A stretch of 64,000 nucleotides of DNA from the NCBI GenBank assembly GCA_028554795.2, contig JAPYKE020000563.1, positions 1 to 64,000 of the forward strand, given 5' to 3'. The notes beneath the pieces were generated by a model that saw only the letters and a program-made list of their open reading frames with translations, was not told where the DNA came from and made no database searches. Shown one piece after another: positions 31,360 through 41,270 of this stretch. Origin of the DNA: Sinohyriopsis cumingii. Lineage: Eukaryota; Mollusca; Bivalvia; Unionida; Unionidae. How positions within the stretch are numbered: position 1 is the first letter of the stretch; the number at the start of each line of letters is the position of its first letter. A program made the position numbers and the translations under genes.

Positions 31360-32604
31360 TTAATTTGAATTTAACAGACGATTATGACATCGTAGATAGA
31401 CCGGATTGATCGGCTCTTGCACAATTAAAAATTCAGGTGTATCTTTTGGCGATAACGAATAAAGAATAAATCCTTGTTGGGTATGATTTGATATTGTTGT
31501 GTCCGTGCTGTAGCTGTTATCAGTGTATGCTTGTCGCCCTTGCCCTTGTGAATCATTATTGTGCCGGAGAATAGTTGCCGGTGGTAATGTTTCTTTGTAC
31601 CGTGTAAGTATATCAGGGAAGAACTCATCGATGTTATCGTTGACGGATTTCATTAACTCGGTTGCTTTATATCCGGGAAATTTATAATTTGGTAGATCTG
31701 CTTTTGTTATTTTGTATTCAGTTAGAAATCGTTGTTTATAACGATTTATGTCGTCGGTGTAATCAATTATATCCTGGATTACTCGCTGGTTAATATATTC
31801 CATGTCGGATACAAGCTGATTTAATATTTCTACGTGTTTGATGATTTCGCCGCGTAAAGTTATATCAAAAAGATGTTCTTGGAAGCTCTGCCGTAGTCGC
31901 TGTAGTTGTGTTTTATGTTCTTGATTAGTGATTTTAAAATGTTTAATAACTTGATCTAGGTCAAGAAAAACAAGTTTTTCTTCTCTTCTCCTTGCACTGA
32001 GAGTTAGTTCAGAAGTAAAATTCCGATCTATCTTATCTTTGCTATAGAAAGTAAATTTATTAGTTTCCCAAACTGTAGTTTTTATATCAAGTAAATATTG
32101 TTTGTAGCGGGGGGTAAATTCGTGATACGACTGCGCGTCCCTGACATAGTCAGACATTTTGGATTCAGGTGGCGGCGGTAGTGTCGGTGGAGCAATTTCA
32201 GGCCATCCTAACACTGTTATGATCGAACTCTGATATATATCCACGGCGTAGTCGGGGGAGTTTATCTCGATTGCAGAAGACAGCGTTGGTTCATGACCTG
32301 TTATTGCTATTTTGGATTCTTTTCCCGTGATATTTCTTATTCGACGTTGTAATTCCTCATTGATTTCTTCGATTTGATAGCTCCCGGTTGGTATTCCAAC
32401 AACGTTCCAGTCGGGTGTGTCATCGGGTTTATTTTTATTTGCAAACATGAACAAATTATCCGCTGGTAATCCACCAAATGATTTTGATCTGATATTTGGT
32501 CAGCTGTGGTATAGTCGCAACTGTGCTAGCGCGATCTCGCTTACCAGAATCGCAGTTGGAAAATTAATACTGAATTCAGGTTTGGATGAGCTCTCTATTA
32601 TCAT
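31360..32604 (-). pseudogene. Penton-like domain fused to coiled-coil protein, one internal stop
   Basis: The start at 32604 (ATGATAATAGAG) overlaps the preceding two-TM gene by 29 bp. The frame begins MIIESSSKPEFSINF and meets a TGA at codon 35 (32500-32502) in LRLYHS-*-PNIRSKSFGG, where remnant 1 has Trp. Beyond it the frame is open for 364 codons from an internal Met at 32454. The first part (WNVVGIPTGSYQIEEINEEL, KIAITGHEPTLSSAIEI, VLGWP) is the Polinton penton-like jelly-roll N-terminus. After VLGWPEIAPPTLPPPPE the chain departs from the usual capsid C-terminus into a long helical region (DLDQVIKHFKITNQEHKTQL, VSDMEYINQRVIQDIIDYTD). So it is a fusion of two Polinton proteins or a chimera. 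Ends at 31360. Confidence 0.65.
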
Positions 32605-33154
32605 TGTGGTCCTTGCCGGAGTTGTATTTGCGGCTATCTGCTGAAGTAATTCTGTCATTATTCATTTTCGTTGTTTTCAAATGGTGGACTTCATCGTATG
32701 TCTTAACCATTAACGCGAATTCGGAATCTGATATGTTTTCATCATTGAGGCTTGATGATATCAGCGACGATAATTTTGAGTATGCTGCTGCTGCTGCTGC
32801 TGTGTTTAATCGTGTAACCGCGTCATGGTATTTTGTGCTCGTGCATGTTGATATCTTTTTCGCGATTATATTAAAAACACCTGCAAGTGCCGCTGATGAT
32901 GAAACGCATATTGTTACTGCTACTGCAGCTGTTACTGGTGTCAGCGATGATAATACTAACCCATTGGACGCAACTACCGCGGATACCGAGTATACTGCAA
33001 CGTCAAGAATGACTGCTGGTCGCTTATATTTTTCTACTTTTGTTGTGTATCTGCCAATGATGGTTTTTAACTCTGATTGCCGTTCGCGTACTTGATCGTA
33101 TCTATATTGCTGGACATTTAATGTTGTCGTTGACTCCATTTTTGTCAATGCCAT
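32576..33154 (-). CDS. Two-membrane-segment Polinton protein (192 aa)
   Basis: An intact 192-codon frame. N-terminal helix (VRERQSELKTIIGRYTTKVE), then two hydrophobic, Ala/Val-rich stretches (AVILDVAVYSVSAVVASNGL and VTAAVAVTICVSSSAALAGV), then a helical tail (EFALMVKTYDEVHHLKTTKM). The layout is typical of a conserved, uncharacterised Polinton protein placed beside the capsid genes; membrane association is inferred. A (CTG)n-like stretch encodes an alanine run (about 32785-32800). Overlaps the downstream penton-like start, an operon-like spacing also usual in viruses. Confidence 0.65.
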   Translation of the reverse strand: MALTKMESTTTLNVQQYRYDQVRERQSELKTIIGRYTTKVEKYKRPAVILDVAVYSVSAVVASNGLVLSSLTPVTAAVAVTICVSSSAALAGVFNIIAKKISTCTSTKYHDAVTRLNTAAAAAAYSKLSSLISSSLNDENISDSEFALMVKTYDEVHHLKTTKMNNDRITSADSRKYNSGKDHNDNRELIQT

Positions 33155-33161
33155 TATTATT

Positions 33162-33605
33162 TTACGCAGTGACCAATTGAGGTGTTTCAGCTACAAATTC
33201 CAAACACCACCAGTAAGTTGTTGCGGTTAATTTCTTATCGGCTGCTTCCAATATAAATGTTTCTTCGGTTCCGCTATTTAATATGATAGTCTCAATTTCT
33301 TTTCCATCAATCATATATATAGCACTTTTGAATAACGCCATGATGCCATTATTAACAAATCCAACTCTGACATTAGCTCCGTATGGTGTATTAGCAACGA
33401 CGTTTGTTACAAGTTCACCTGTGACTTCAGTAAATGCTTCAGCGGGCAAGAAATATCTACTTGTATCCTGAACTCGTAATTCAATTCGTCCACGTTGATT
33501 TGGCGATACTGCTTCATAAGAATAATACTGATAATCATGCACGGACTCATCCTTGAGTATTGGTGCATCTATGTCAAACGCTGGGTCGGATGTACGTTTA
33601 AACAT
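33162..33605 (-). pseudogene. N-terminal part of double-jelly-roll major capsid-like protein
   Basis: The 147-codon frame opens MFKRTSDPAFDIDAPIL, then YQYYSYEAVSPNQRGRIELRV, DTSRYFLPAEAFTEVTGELV and GFVNNGIMALFKSAIYMIDG with EIETI. This pattern (first strand, then 'LPAEA/ES', then 'NNGIMxLF...Y.IxGxEIE') is that of Polinton and related virus capsid proteins, in which the second half forms another jelly roll. The usual length is about 500-650 residues, so only the N-terminal quarter is here and the end (TPQLVTA) is probably a deletion junction. 8 bp upstream of the two-TM gene. Confidence 0.55.
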
Positions 33606-33648
33606 TTTATTATAATTAGTTATCTTCTAAAACGAAGACCACTTCATT

Positions 33649-34010
33649 ATATCAGACTCGTATTTATTTGTTCAGCTCCTTGATTTATCAGCGTTGCTAG
33701 TTTTTGATTTGCGGCTTGATTTATTACTATACTGACATTTGCAGGCATCACTTCAGTGCTTGGTAATTTGACTGGCTGTGGCAGTCTGCGTATTAATCGT
33801 GCTAATCTGTCCTTGATTGCCAAGAAAGCTTTACTGGCAACGTTACGTCAATAGCTTTCATTGATAATTGTTTTGCGATCGGTACTGCTTTGGGAGCTAT
33901 TCTTCTGAATAAACCCTGAACAGTATCACCGAGTCCATCTCCGTAAGTTGCTTTATAGGTTGGTTTATAGGTTTATCACCCTAACCGCTACAGGTCCACG
34001 GTGAACATTA
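33649..34010 (-). pseudogene. Small Polinton structural protein remnant (Polinton 2)
   Basis: Reads YGDGLGDTVQGLFRRIAPKA, PIAKQLSMKAIDV and, after a shift, VASKAFLAIKDRLARLIRRL and ANVSIVINQAANQKLATLIN to the stop at 33647-33649. Matches the gene at 20650 in remnant 1. One frameshift near 33840. Located before the capsid-like gene as in remnant 1. Confidence 0.6.
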
Positions 34011-34060
34011 TGTCTAATCTCTTATTTTGTTATTCATTTATCTAACAACTAGTCAATATG

Positions 34061-35755
34061 TTAGTCATCAACGATTTCATCAATGAGTTTCCGATAAACA
34101 TTAATGTCCATGATACCGCCTTGAAATAATCGTCGAGAAATGTCAGCTACTTCATTGGTTATTTCCGGAGAATTATTCCGAGCTCGTTTACCTCCTATGA
34201 GAACTTCTAACCGTTGCACGTCATCGAGAATATTGTTACGGCAGGCAATAAGACCACTTCCCAAACCACTTCCGGTTGCTCCTTCTTTTGGAGATTGTGA
34301 TCGTTTGTCGTTGCCTCATTTCGATTACATCTCGTCTAAATTCTCGATACCCTGGACTGCTCATATTAACCAATGAATTTGGGGAGGCAAAATATAATAC
34401 AGGAATCAAACTTTCAAATTTAACTTTTTCAACAAATTCGGACTTTAAGTACTTTTCTCTAGAATTATATTCACTCACAGCAATATTAATTAATTTATCT
34501 TCGTCAGCAAAAGCATCAAGAGCTTTATTGGTAAACATTTCTGCAAGTCGGCTTGTTAATTGGTAAGGCCCAGGTTGAGATTTTTGTCGTTCTATTTGCT
34601 GCAGAGGTGGAGGAGGTTGTGGTTGCTGTTTGTTCTGTTGCTGCGGTGGAGGAGGTTGTGGTTGTTGTATTCGTGCAAAATAATCACCTATTGCGTTAAA
34701 AAATGCAAATGTATCTAGTATCACTGTTTCTAGCCTGATCAGCATCATAGTATATACGAAATATCCACTTGTACCAATTTTCACGACCTATAGCATCACC
34801 GGTATACTCGGATTTTAAAACTTTGCTTCGTTGATCATAACTCAGCGCGGCAAACTCAGCTAATTCATTTATGCCTTTAATTTCCTTTATGGTGTTAATA
34901 CCTTTTCCGGTAAATTTATCGTTTATATCAACTTTAGCCCTGGCTTGTTCTGTTTCTGGTATGCGATCTTTTATATCACCGATTTCAGTACGAATTTTAC
35001 CAATACCTCCAAGTATTTCTTCATCGACAGGAAGAGGTTGAGCTGCAGCTATATCAGTTGGAAGATCTCGTAAAATCTTTTTTGTTTTTTTTTTTTAGTT
35101 CTTGCTGATATATTTTCAGTCTTTTCAGCGGTTTGTTTTAATACTGGAAGAATACCCTTCTTCCTCTCCTCCTCATCCTTAATATCTCCCCAGATAGCTC
35201 TTTCAGTATTCGCTGAAACTTTTTCAGTAGCTGTTGTAATGGGTTTAAATAACTGCAGCGGCGTCGCTAGGGTTGGTGTCACCCACTGCGGTAAACTCAT
35301 GGTGTCACCCCTCCAGACTTCCACCATGGATTTCTTCTTCTTAAAATAACTCCAAATTTTGCTCCGACCAGCTCTGAATCTCATTCAAATAAGCACCAGA
35401 CGCTCTGCAGACTGCATGGTGGCACCCTGTGCCTGATAGTCATGTATTTAATTATGATCGGTTATCCGCTTATGAAATCCGACTAGACCGAGCAGTGTGT
35501 GCTCTGTAAAATTTGCAAATTTTCATTTTGGTGTCACCCCTCTGAGATGGTGTCACCCGGTGCGGTCCGCACCCCCCCCCCCCCCCCAGCGACACCACTG
35601 AATAACTATTCCGTACCCGTAGTAAATTCAACTTGTGCTTGCTGACGTTCTTGAAGTTTTTGTCTTACAGAATCACGAAGAGGAAGAAATTTTTGGATTG
35701 CTTCTAGTCGCTCTCGAGCTAATCTAATGGTATATGCTTCTCCGATATTTGCCAT
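34061..35755 (-). pseudogene. Pro/Gln-rich Polinton protein, split by a MITE
   Basis: Begins MANIGEAYTIRLARERLEAI at 35755, continues LPLRDSVRQKLQERQQAQVE, is interrupted by a TAG and the 345-bp hAT-like MITE (35256-35600), then resumes TEKVSANTERAIWGDIKDEE, VDEEILGGIGKIRTEIGDIK, and GINELAEFAALSYDQRSKVL. A frameshift near 34780 leads into a run of Pro and Gln (QQPQPPPPQQQ, about 34605-34675) and ELYNSREKYLKSEF-type helices. A last shift near 34262 leads to NNILDDVQRLEVLIGGKRAR and MDINVYRKLIDEIVDD. Probably the virion-associated protein that follows the small structural gene in these Polintons; no enzymatic motif. Confidence 0.5.
35256..35600. mobile_element. hAT-like MITE with 8-bp target-site duplication
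   Basis: 345 bp. Terminal inverted repeats CAGCGGCGTCGCT... and ...AGCGACACCACTG, with subterminal GGTGTCACCC repeated inverted at both ends. Flanked by AATAACTG (35248-35255) and AATAACTA (35601-35608), 7 of 8 identical, fitting hAT 8-bp duplication. Interior contains a C-run (35572-35587). Inserted in the Pro/Gln-rich Polinton gene. Confidence 0.8.
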
Positions 35756-35783
35756 TATTGATATAATGATGATTTAATTTATA

Positions 35784-36022
35784 GCAGCAGAGAGGGTGCT
35801 GCCTCCAAATTGTCACCGACACGATCGCGTATTTTCCTTCGATGTATCGCGATCAGAAAAACTTATCAGCGATAGGATGGGTAAGCCAATTCGTCGTTGA
35901 CAGGGTTGTCTTACGCTGGATATCGCGATTTTTTGTTGTTTTTTTTTTTGCGATTTTCCAGGAAGGCGTATTTTGGCGAAATTCGAGTGAACCAATTAGA
36001 GTGTGTTCGCCCTCTCTGCTCC
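35784..36022. mobile_element. TA-flanked MITE, copy 2 (inverted)
   Basis: Inverted copy of 23825-24057: ends GCAGCAGAGAGGGTG and CCCTCTCTGCTCC with TA outside each end. The two copies share CCAAAATACGCCTTCCTGG and CTATCGCTGATAAGTTTTT-type segments. Both sit exactly at the edges of Polinton remnant 2. Confidence 0.7.
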
Positions 36023-37150
36023 TAAGGTATACAAAGAATTTTATAAATAACCAGTATAACCAGAAAACCCGGGGGAGATTTTTTTTTAATTCTACCTATG
36101 TTAAATACGAAACTAGTGAGCGCCACCATGCACAAACTATGAAACTGGTGAGCGCCACCATAACGCCAAGATTGAAGTTACCCGTTTTAAGGAAGGACCG
36201 AACTTGTGAAATTTAATGTCTTGCTTATACGATATATTATTGGTCTGGTTCTCGGCACTTATGTCACTAACGCCGATATTGGTGAAGATATAAAACAAAC
36301 TAATTAGGAAACCAGTCTAAATATATCATCTGATTGGTCACTGTATTTCGTATACTGGCCTCTATAAGTGGGTGGGAGCCAGGCTAAGTTATTTTGTAGC
36401 AGGAATCATTCGCTTACTATCTGGATACATTCAGGATTTAAGGTGGTTGCTAACAAGATAGTTGGGGTTTTCCATCAATAAATGTAAACAAAATTTGACA
36501 GCCACTTAAGGGTATAGAACATGGCTTACTTCGTGTCTGATTAGTCTATCTATCTATAAATACGTAGACCGAGTTTCCTCTGACCATCGCCTCCACCCCA
36601 CCCCCTTTTGTTTTCGGTATTTGGACATTTATGTTGGCGTGTATTGTCAGAGTCTATCGAAAAGTTGGAGTTCGCCGACACCATTTGGTGTTGGCATAGG
36701 GTAGCCGCTTTCTAGCCGGCCTAGCAAAATTGAACAAGTTTTCATCGAGATATACCCCTGCTTTAAATCGATTGGAATATGATTTATTTCCTCAAAAATC
36801 GCAAGCATAGCATTCGTTATGTCTTTAATCCGTTGATCTGGATCTCGCTATTTGCATTCCGAGTCGCATGACGATACAAGTCTCGCACCATATATGTCAG
36901 TGACAGCAAAGGTCATATTGTCACGTGCTATCAACAAAAAAGGAAAACAAATCGAACACATAACTGAAAGTCGCGTAATCTTTATAGAAAAATGAACGAA
37001 CACAAACTTCTCAAAATATTTATTCTGAAAACAACGATGGGAAATCTGTAAATGTTGTAGCAACTTGAAGAAAACAAAATCCAATAAGCAGAAAGTAAAT
37101 TTCAATGCGGTAGTCACGTGATACCAACAAAAACATCACTAACACGTGCT
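36023..37150. other. Non-coding DNA, no gene recognised
   Basis: A short local duplication (GTGAGCGCCACCAT at about 36117 and 36151) is the only structure noted. Confidence 0.5.
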
Positions 37151-38090
37151 AGGTACTGGCTGAAAATGGTTTTCTTCACCCTGCTGCGCTACCGGCAGGT
37201 TTTTGGTCGTTGGCTCTAGTTTGGCTATATGTCAGGCTCAGGTATTTGTCCGCTGGTATGCACTCGGTTGTTCGCAATTTTGTACAACGTGGTCTGCTGG
37301 GCCTTGGTTCACCTGGATTCGAGTGATTCCCACTGGAAATGGTTTAACATTGCACTAACACTGCTAGTGTTACGATATTTATTTGTGGTGAGACTAGCAG
37401 CTCTCCTCTAAACCATCTTTATCTTATTTATTTGATCTTTATTATGTGGGTTCCACACAGGCGAGCAGTACACAAGATCTGGTCGAACCAGAGTGAAATA
37501 TGCTGCACTTTTTGCTTCTTCATTGTTGATTTGGGGGTAGCGGTGCAGGAAACCAAGGATACTGTTCCCTTCTTTCAGTGTCTTGTCTATTTGCCTTTTT
37601 AAAGAGAGGTCACTAGGCAATTTAACCCCGATATAATTTGTTGCCTGCTCATTGGCTAACTTGTGCCCCTTTAGAGTATATTCGGACAAGATTGGTGATT
37701 ACTTTCTGTAAACTATTAGGATGCTGCATTTTTCCGGGTGGAACGACATACCCCAAGTTCTTTTCCAGAGGGCCAGTTGGTTTGGGTCTTCTCAAAGGAT
37801 CTCACAGGCCTTAGAGGGATTTATTCTCTGTAGACTATACAGTTATCTGCAAAAAGTCTTGTGTTGGATTTAACGATCACAGTTTGATCATTGATAAACA
37901 CCAGGAGGAGAGTGGGACCCAAAATACTCCCTTGAGGTACCTCACTAACAACTGGTGCTGAATGGTTTGGAGACGAAATAATTGAAAATATGGAAATCTG
38001 ATCTTTTAGATATGCACGAAGAAGTGAGGAAATATTTACAACAAGAACGGTTGGATATTGCAGAAATAATGACAAAAATATGTACTTGAA
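37150..38090 (-). pseudogene. 5'-truncated jockey/CR1-like LINE reverse transcriptase remnant
   Basis: The minus strand reads PVVSEVPQGSILGPTLLLVF and SNTRLFADNCIVYRE (catalytic FADD box changed to FADN; around 37835-37960), then TWGMSFHPEKCSIL (about 37720-37760), TNYIGVKLPSDLSLKRQIDK (about 37575-37630), SILGFLHRYPQINNEEAKSA, and PDLVYCSPVWNPHNKDQI, followed by NKYRNTSSVSAMLNHFQWES (about 37310-37370). These are the RT motifs and thumb of jockey/CR1-group non-LTR retrotransposons. Endonuclease and upstream parts are absent, and there are at least three frameshifts or stops. Confidence 0.8.
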
Positions 38091-39016
38091 GGCTTTGAAC
38101 TCACTTATGTGTACTAAAACTGAAATTCATCAATGGAATAAATCTCAGTCAAATCTTAATATTCACATTTTCTAAAAGCATTGACCCAGTATGAGTGCTT
38201 GATGGATCTTGAACACTTTTTGGAATATTGTAAGATATTTTATAGTAAGTATAAGTTTTTGGAACTAGCAAGATTAAGAAATATGAACAGCTGAAGCGGG
38301 AGATTGACCCAAATGAACACAAAGTAAATGAACAAGTAGTTTCTGTGCCTTATTTTTCTGACATTACTGGTAGGGGACGAACTGTGCAGGGCACAATTTG
38401 GAATGAACCTTTCAGTTCAGACTATCAGCTGCTCGCAAGTAATTAATAAATTTATTTTGACTGACCTTTTTATGTGGACATTTAACTGACTTTTTTAGTA
38501 TTAATCCCTGTCGGAAGAGAACAACTTTGTATTGATCGGTTATTGACATCCTTTTTTTTACTTACTGATGCATGGATGGAAGGCAGCATAACCCCCAGGG
38601 CAAGAGTAACGCATTGAGTTCCTAGCAATATAGTCCAAAGATCAAAAATGGAATGAGAAGGTTCAGATAAAACTATAAAATGATTTGCTCACCAAAGAAC
38701 TGTACTAGGCATTTTGATTTGGTGCTATGAAAGTCAAAGCAATCTTGTTTAGATAAGATTTGTAACACCTGTAGAAATATTATTACCTATATGAGGCTTT
38801 TCCCGATATGTGATGTAACATTGCATTTATTTGCTTTGATTTGTAAGAACATTAGATAAACAGTTTCAATGTTACTCTTTAAATGCTTTATGTAACATTT
38901 GTCATTTCTCCTATGAATTTAGCCTTTTGACTTCTTGTTTAATTACCTGTGTAATTAGATTAAACTTGATTATGATCATATTTTCAGAGACCTCAGTTTG
39001 CCTTCTTTATAATTTA

Positions 39017-39017
<1 letters not shown>

Positions 39018-39076
<59 letters not shown>
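39018..39076. repeat. (AT)n microsatellite
   Basis: About 29 units. The flanks (TTTACC outside left, GGTAAA outside right) extend the palindrome. Confidence 0.95.
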
Positions 39077-39078
<2 letters not shown>

Positions 39079-39264
39079 TAAAGTTTTAAGAATATATATG
39101 GGTGCCATTTACCCATATACCTGGGGCCAAATCTCCATAGAGTGAATTAAAAATTCTCCAACCTGTATGATAGTTTTTTTTTGTCATAAAATATTAATTG
39201 TGCCTACTATTATCAAGCGTACTTCTATAGGCATCCAGGGATAGCACTTTTTCCATTCTGTCTG

Positions 39265-39268
<4 letters not shown>

Positions 39269-39298
<30 letters not shown>
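39269..39298. repeat. (AT)n microsatellite
   Basis: About 15 AT units, preceded by GTGTGT. Confidence 0.95.
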
Positions 39299-39302
<4 letters not shown>

Positions 39303-40598
39303 ATCGCAAAAAATAAAATGTTTATTTGTCACTGATAAAGTTGCCTACATTTATTAGACCCGTTGTAAACTGATTGTTCAATGGTGGACTTTCCCATGTT
39401 GTTACTAGTGGTAAAAGAGGTAACTTAATTGGATGATGTTTTCAGTAGAGTTGTGTGCTTTATTAATTGAGGAAACAATGAGATATTTAAATTAGATAAA
39501 AGATTTAATTGAAAATAAAACCATGTGTACTTATGAATGGACATATATCCAATTGGTTTGGTATTTAAATAGGATGCAGGCAGTAGATTTACACTCCCCA
39601 TATATTTTGCTTTTGTGTAGTGATTTTACACAATACGATAAGAAATCATGAAAATATTAGGGGAGAATAAAGGTAGGTAAGATAACTTATGATCTTTCTC
39701 AGTATACTGATGAGATGCATTACTTGCCCTCAATGGTTGAGATAAATGTGTAATGTCTGCTTTATACATCTTGTATATTATTATTGCTTTTTTCTAATAT
39801 TAGTAGAAATATTGAACTAGAGATGCAGTTTGGATAGGCAGTACAACAGGTAGCAGCAAGCAGTAATGTGATTCAGTGCTGTACTGAGTTTGCCACCTTA
39901 GGTATAAAGTGTTTTAAGTAACTTGGAACCAATTACAAACCTTAATTATCAGTGTAAATTCCTTAAATGAAGAATGTACCAGTTCTGTGAAATAATTGTT
40001 TTAAACTGTATTTGGAAGGATGAAAAGTTCATAAGTAAAATGAATGAACTTATTATTGCTAGTTCATATGATATAAACAGTTTCTTAGTGAACTAAATAC
40101 ATTGGTTTAGAAGTTTCTTTGGCATGAGTGAAAGGAAAAGAAAGAAATATTCATGGAAGAATTCACTGAAAAGGATGACTTTAGATAGAGAGATAGATAG
40201 GTGGTGTATAAGAGGATATGTTGAAAATGTAGAAATCATGCGAGGAAATGGATTTATTGAAATTTAGAATTATTTTGATGGATTGAGAAGGAATGTGAAA
40301 TGGAAGTATCGCTTAGTTTTGGCGAAAGCCCCCCAAGGAGGAATGTTGTGAAGTAAGTTGGAAGGGTGAGGTTTGAACGTTATTTTACACAGACTGTAAA
40401 GAGTAACAGGTTTGAAGGTACAAGTGTTCAAGTTTGAACTATATTTTACACAGATTGTATTGATACTTTATTCCTTTTAAGGAAGAGGAATGTTGTGAAG
40501 TAAGAGGAACAGGTTTGAAGGTACAAGTTCAAGTTTGAACTATCCAGTGTGTCTAAATTTTACACAGATTGTATTGATACTTTATTCCTTTTAAGGAA

Positions 40599-40752
40599 GC
40601 CAATGTAGATATGTGAGAAAGCATGCCAGTAGCTTCTCGTGGGTCGGTGGTTCTTTCCGGGGTTTTCCCGGGTTCTTCCTCCACCATTAATACTGGCCGC
40701 CATATATGGCCTATCGTGTGCTGAAAAATGGCGTTAAACCCCACAACAACAA
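40599..40752 (+). repeat. SINE family 1, 5'-truncated, duplicate a
   Basis: Matches the 3' two thirds of the full copy at 46049-46295 from GCCAATGT to CCCCACAACAACAACC. No tRNA head. Confidence 0.85.
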
Positions 40753-40997
40753 CCAAAAATCCTTTTAAGGAAGAGGAATGTTGTGATGTTGTGAAGTAAG
40801 AGTAACAGGTTTGAAGGTACAAGTGTTCAAGTTTGAACTATATTTTACACAGATTGTATTGATACTTTATTCCTTTTAAGGAAGAGGAATGTTGTGAAGT
40901 AAGAGGAACAGGTTTGAAGGTACAAGTTCAAGTTTGAACTATCCAGTGTGTCTAAATTTTACACAGATTGTATTGATACTTTATTCCTTTTAAGGAA

Positions 40998-41151
40998 GCC
41001 AATGTAGATATGTGAGAAAGCATGCCAGTAGCTTCTCGTGGGTCGGTGGTTCTTTCCGGGGTTTTCCCGGGTTCTTCCTCCACCATTAATACTGGCCGCC
41101 ATATATGGCCTATCGTGTGCTGAAAAATGGCGTTAAACCCCACAACAACAA
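40998..41151 (+). repeat. SINE family 1, 5'-truncated, duplicate b
   Basis: Identical or nearly identical to duplicate a, 399 bp downstream, with the same truncation point, so copied by tandem duplication and not by an independent insertion. Confidence 0.85.
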
Positions 41152-41270
41152 CCAAAAATCCTTTTAAGGAAGAGGAATGTTTTGAAGTAAGAGGAACAGG
41201 TTTGAAGGAACAGGTTTGAACTATCCAGTGTGTCTAAATTTTACACAGATTGTATTGATACTTTATTCCT

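Larger units (their letters stand above)
24060..35783. mobile_element. Polinton/Maverick remnant 2
   Basis: About 9.3 kb of Polinton sequence once the 2.4-kb DNA transposon at 25076-27475 is discounted. Minus strand: ATPase, PolB, penton-like, two-TM, capsid-like N-terminus, small structural and Pro/Gln-rich genes. Plus strand: cysteine-rich small gene, HNH endonuclease and an unknown gene at 30255. No integrase, protease or full capsid gene. Homologous gene families are diverged from remnant 1, so these are different lineages. Several genes are still open (HNH, two-TM, small Cys-rich, unknown 124 aa), making it younger than remnant 1. Confidence 0.75.
38090..40400. other. Non-coding DNA with (AT)n tracts
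   Basis: No gene recognised. (AT)n at 39018-39076, symmetrically flanked by AATTTACC and GGTAAAGTT, and a second (AT)n at 39269-39298. Confidence 0.6.
40401..41198. repeat. 399-bp tandem duplication carrying a SINE tail
   Basis: GAGTAACAGGTTTGAAGGTA starts at 40401 and again at 40800; the following about 390 bp are nearly identical, including the 154-bp SINE part. Smaller internal repeats (GAAGAGGAATGTTGTGAAG, TTTTACACAGATTGTATTGA) occur several times across 40318-41270. A recent duplication. Confidence 0.85.

Noticed and set aside
32586-33095. 169-codon plus-strand frame
   Set aside because: Antisense to the two-membrane-segment gene; the minus frame has the family layout and proper spacing to its neighbours.
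23825-36022. The 233/239-bp units as Polinton 2's own terminal inverted repeats
   Set aside because: Each unit has inverted ends of its own and TA on both sides, which fits independent MITEs better; no 6-bp duplication was found outside the pair.
37229-37411. 60-codon hydrophobic plus-strand frame resembling a membrane exon
   Set aside because: The minus strand of the same bases reads as the C-terminal part of the LINE reverse transcriptase, in line with the flanking motifs.
38927-39145. 72-codon frame with a Tyr-Ile run
   Set aside because: Translation of the (AT)n microsatellite.
40553-41155. Two related 67-89-codon minus-strand frames
   Set aside because: They are antisense to the duplicated SINE tail; similarity between them is due to the tandem duplication.
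40401-41198. CRISPR-like or satellite array
   Set aside because: Only two full units, containing a SINE fragment; no spacer structure. Eukaryotic context makes CRISPR implausible. The 52-bp repeats at 30.8-31.1 kb were rejected as CRISPR for the same reason.
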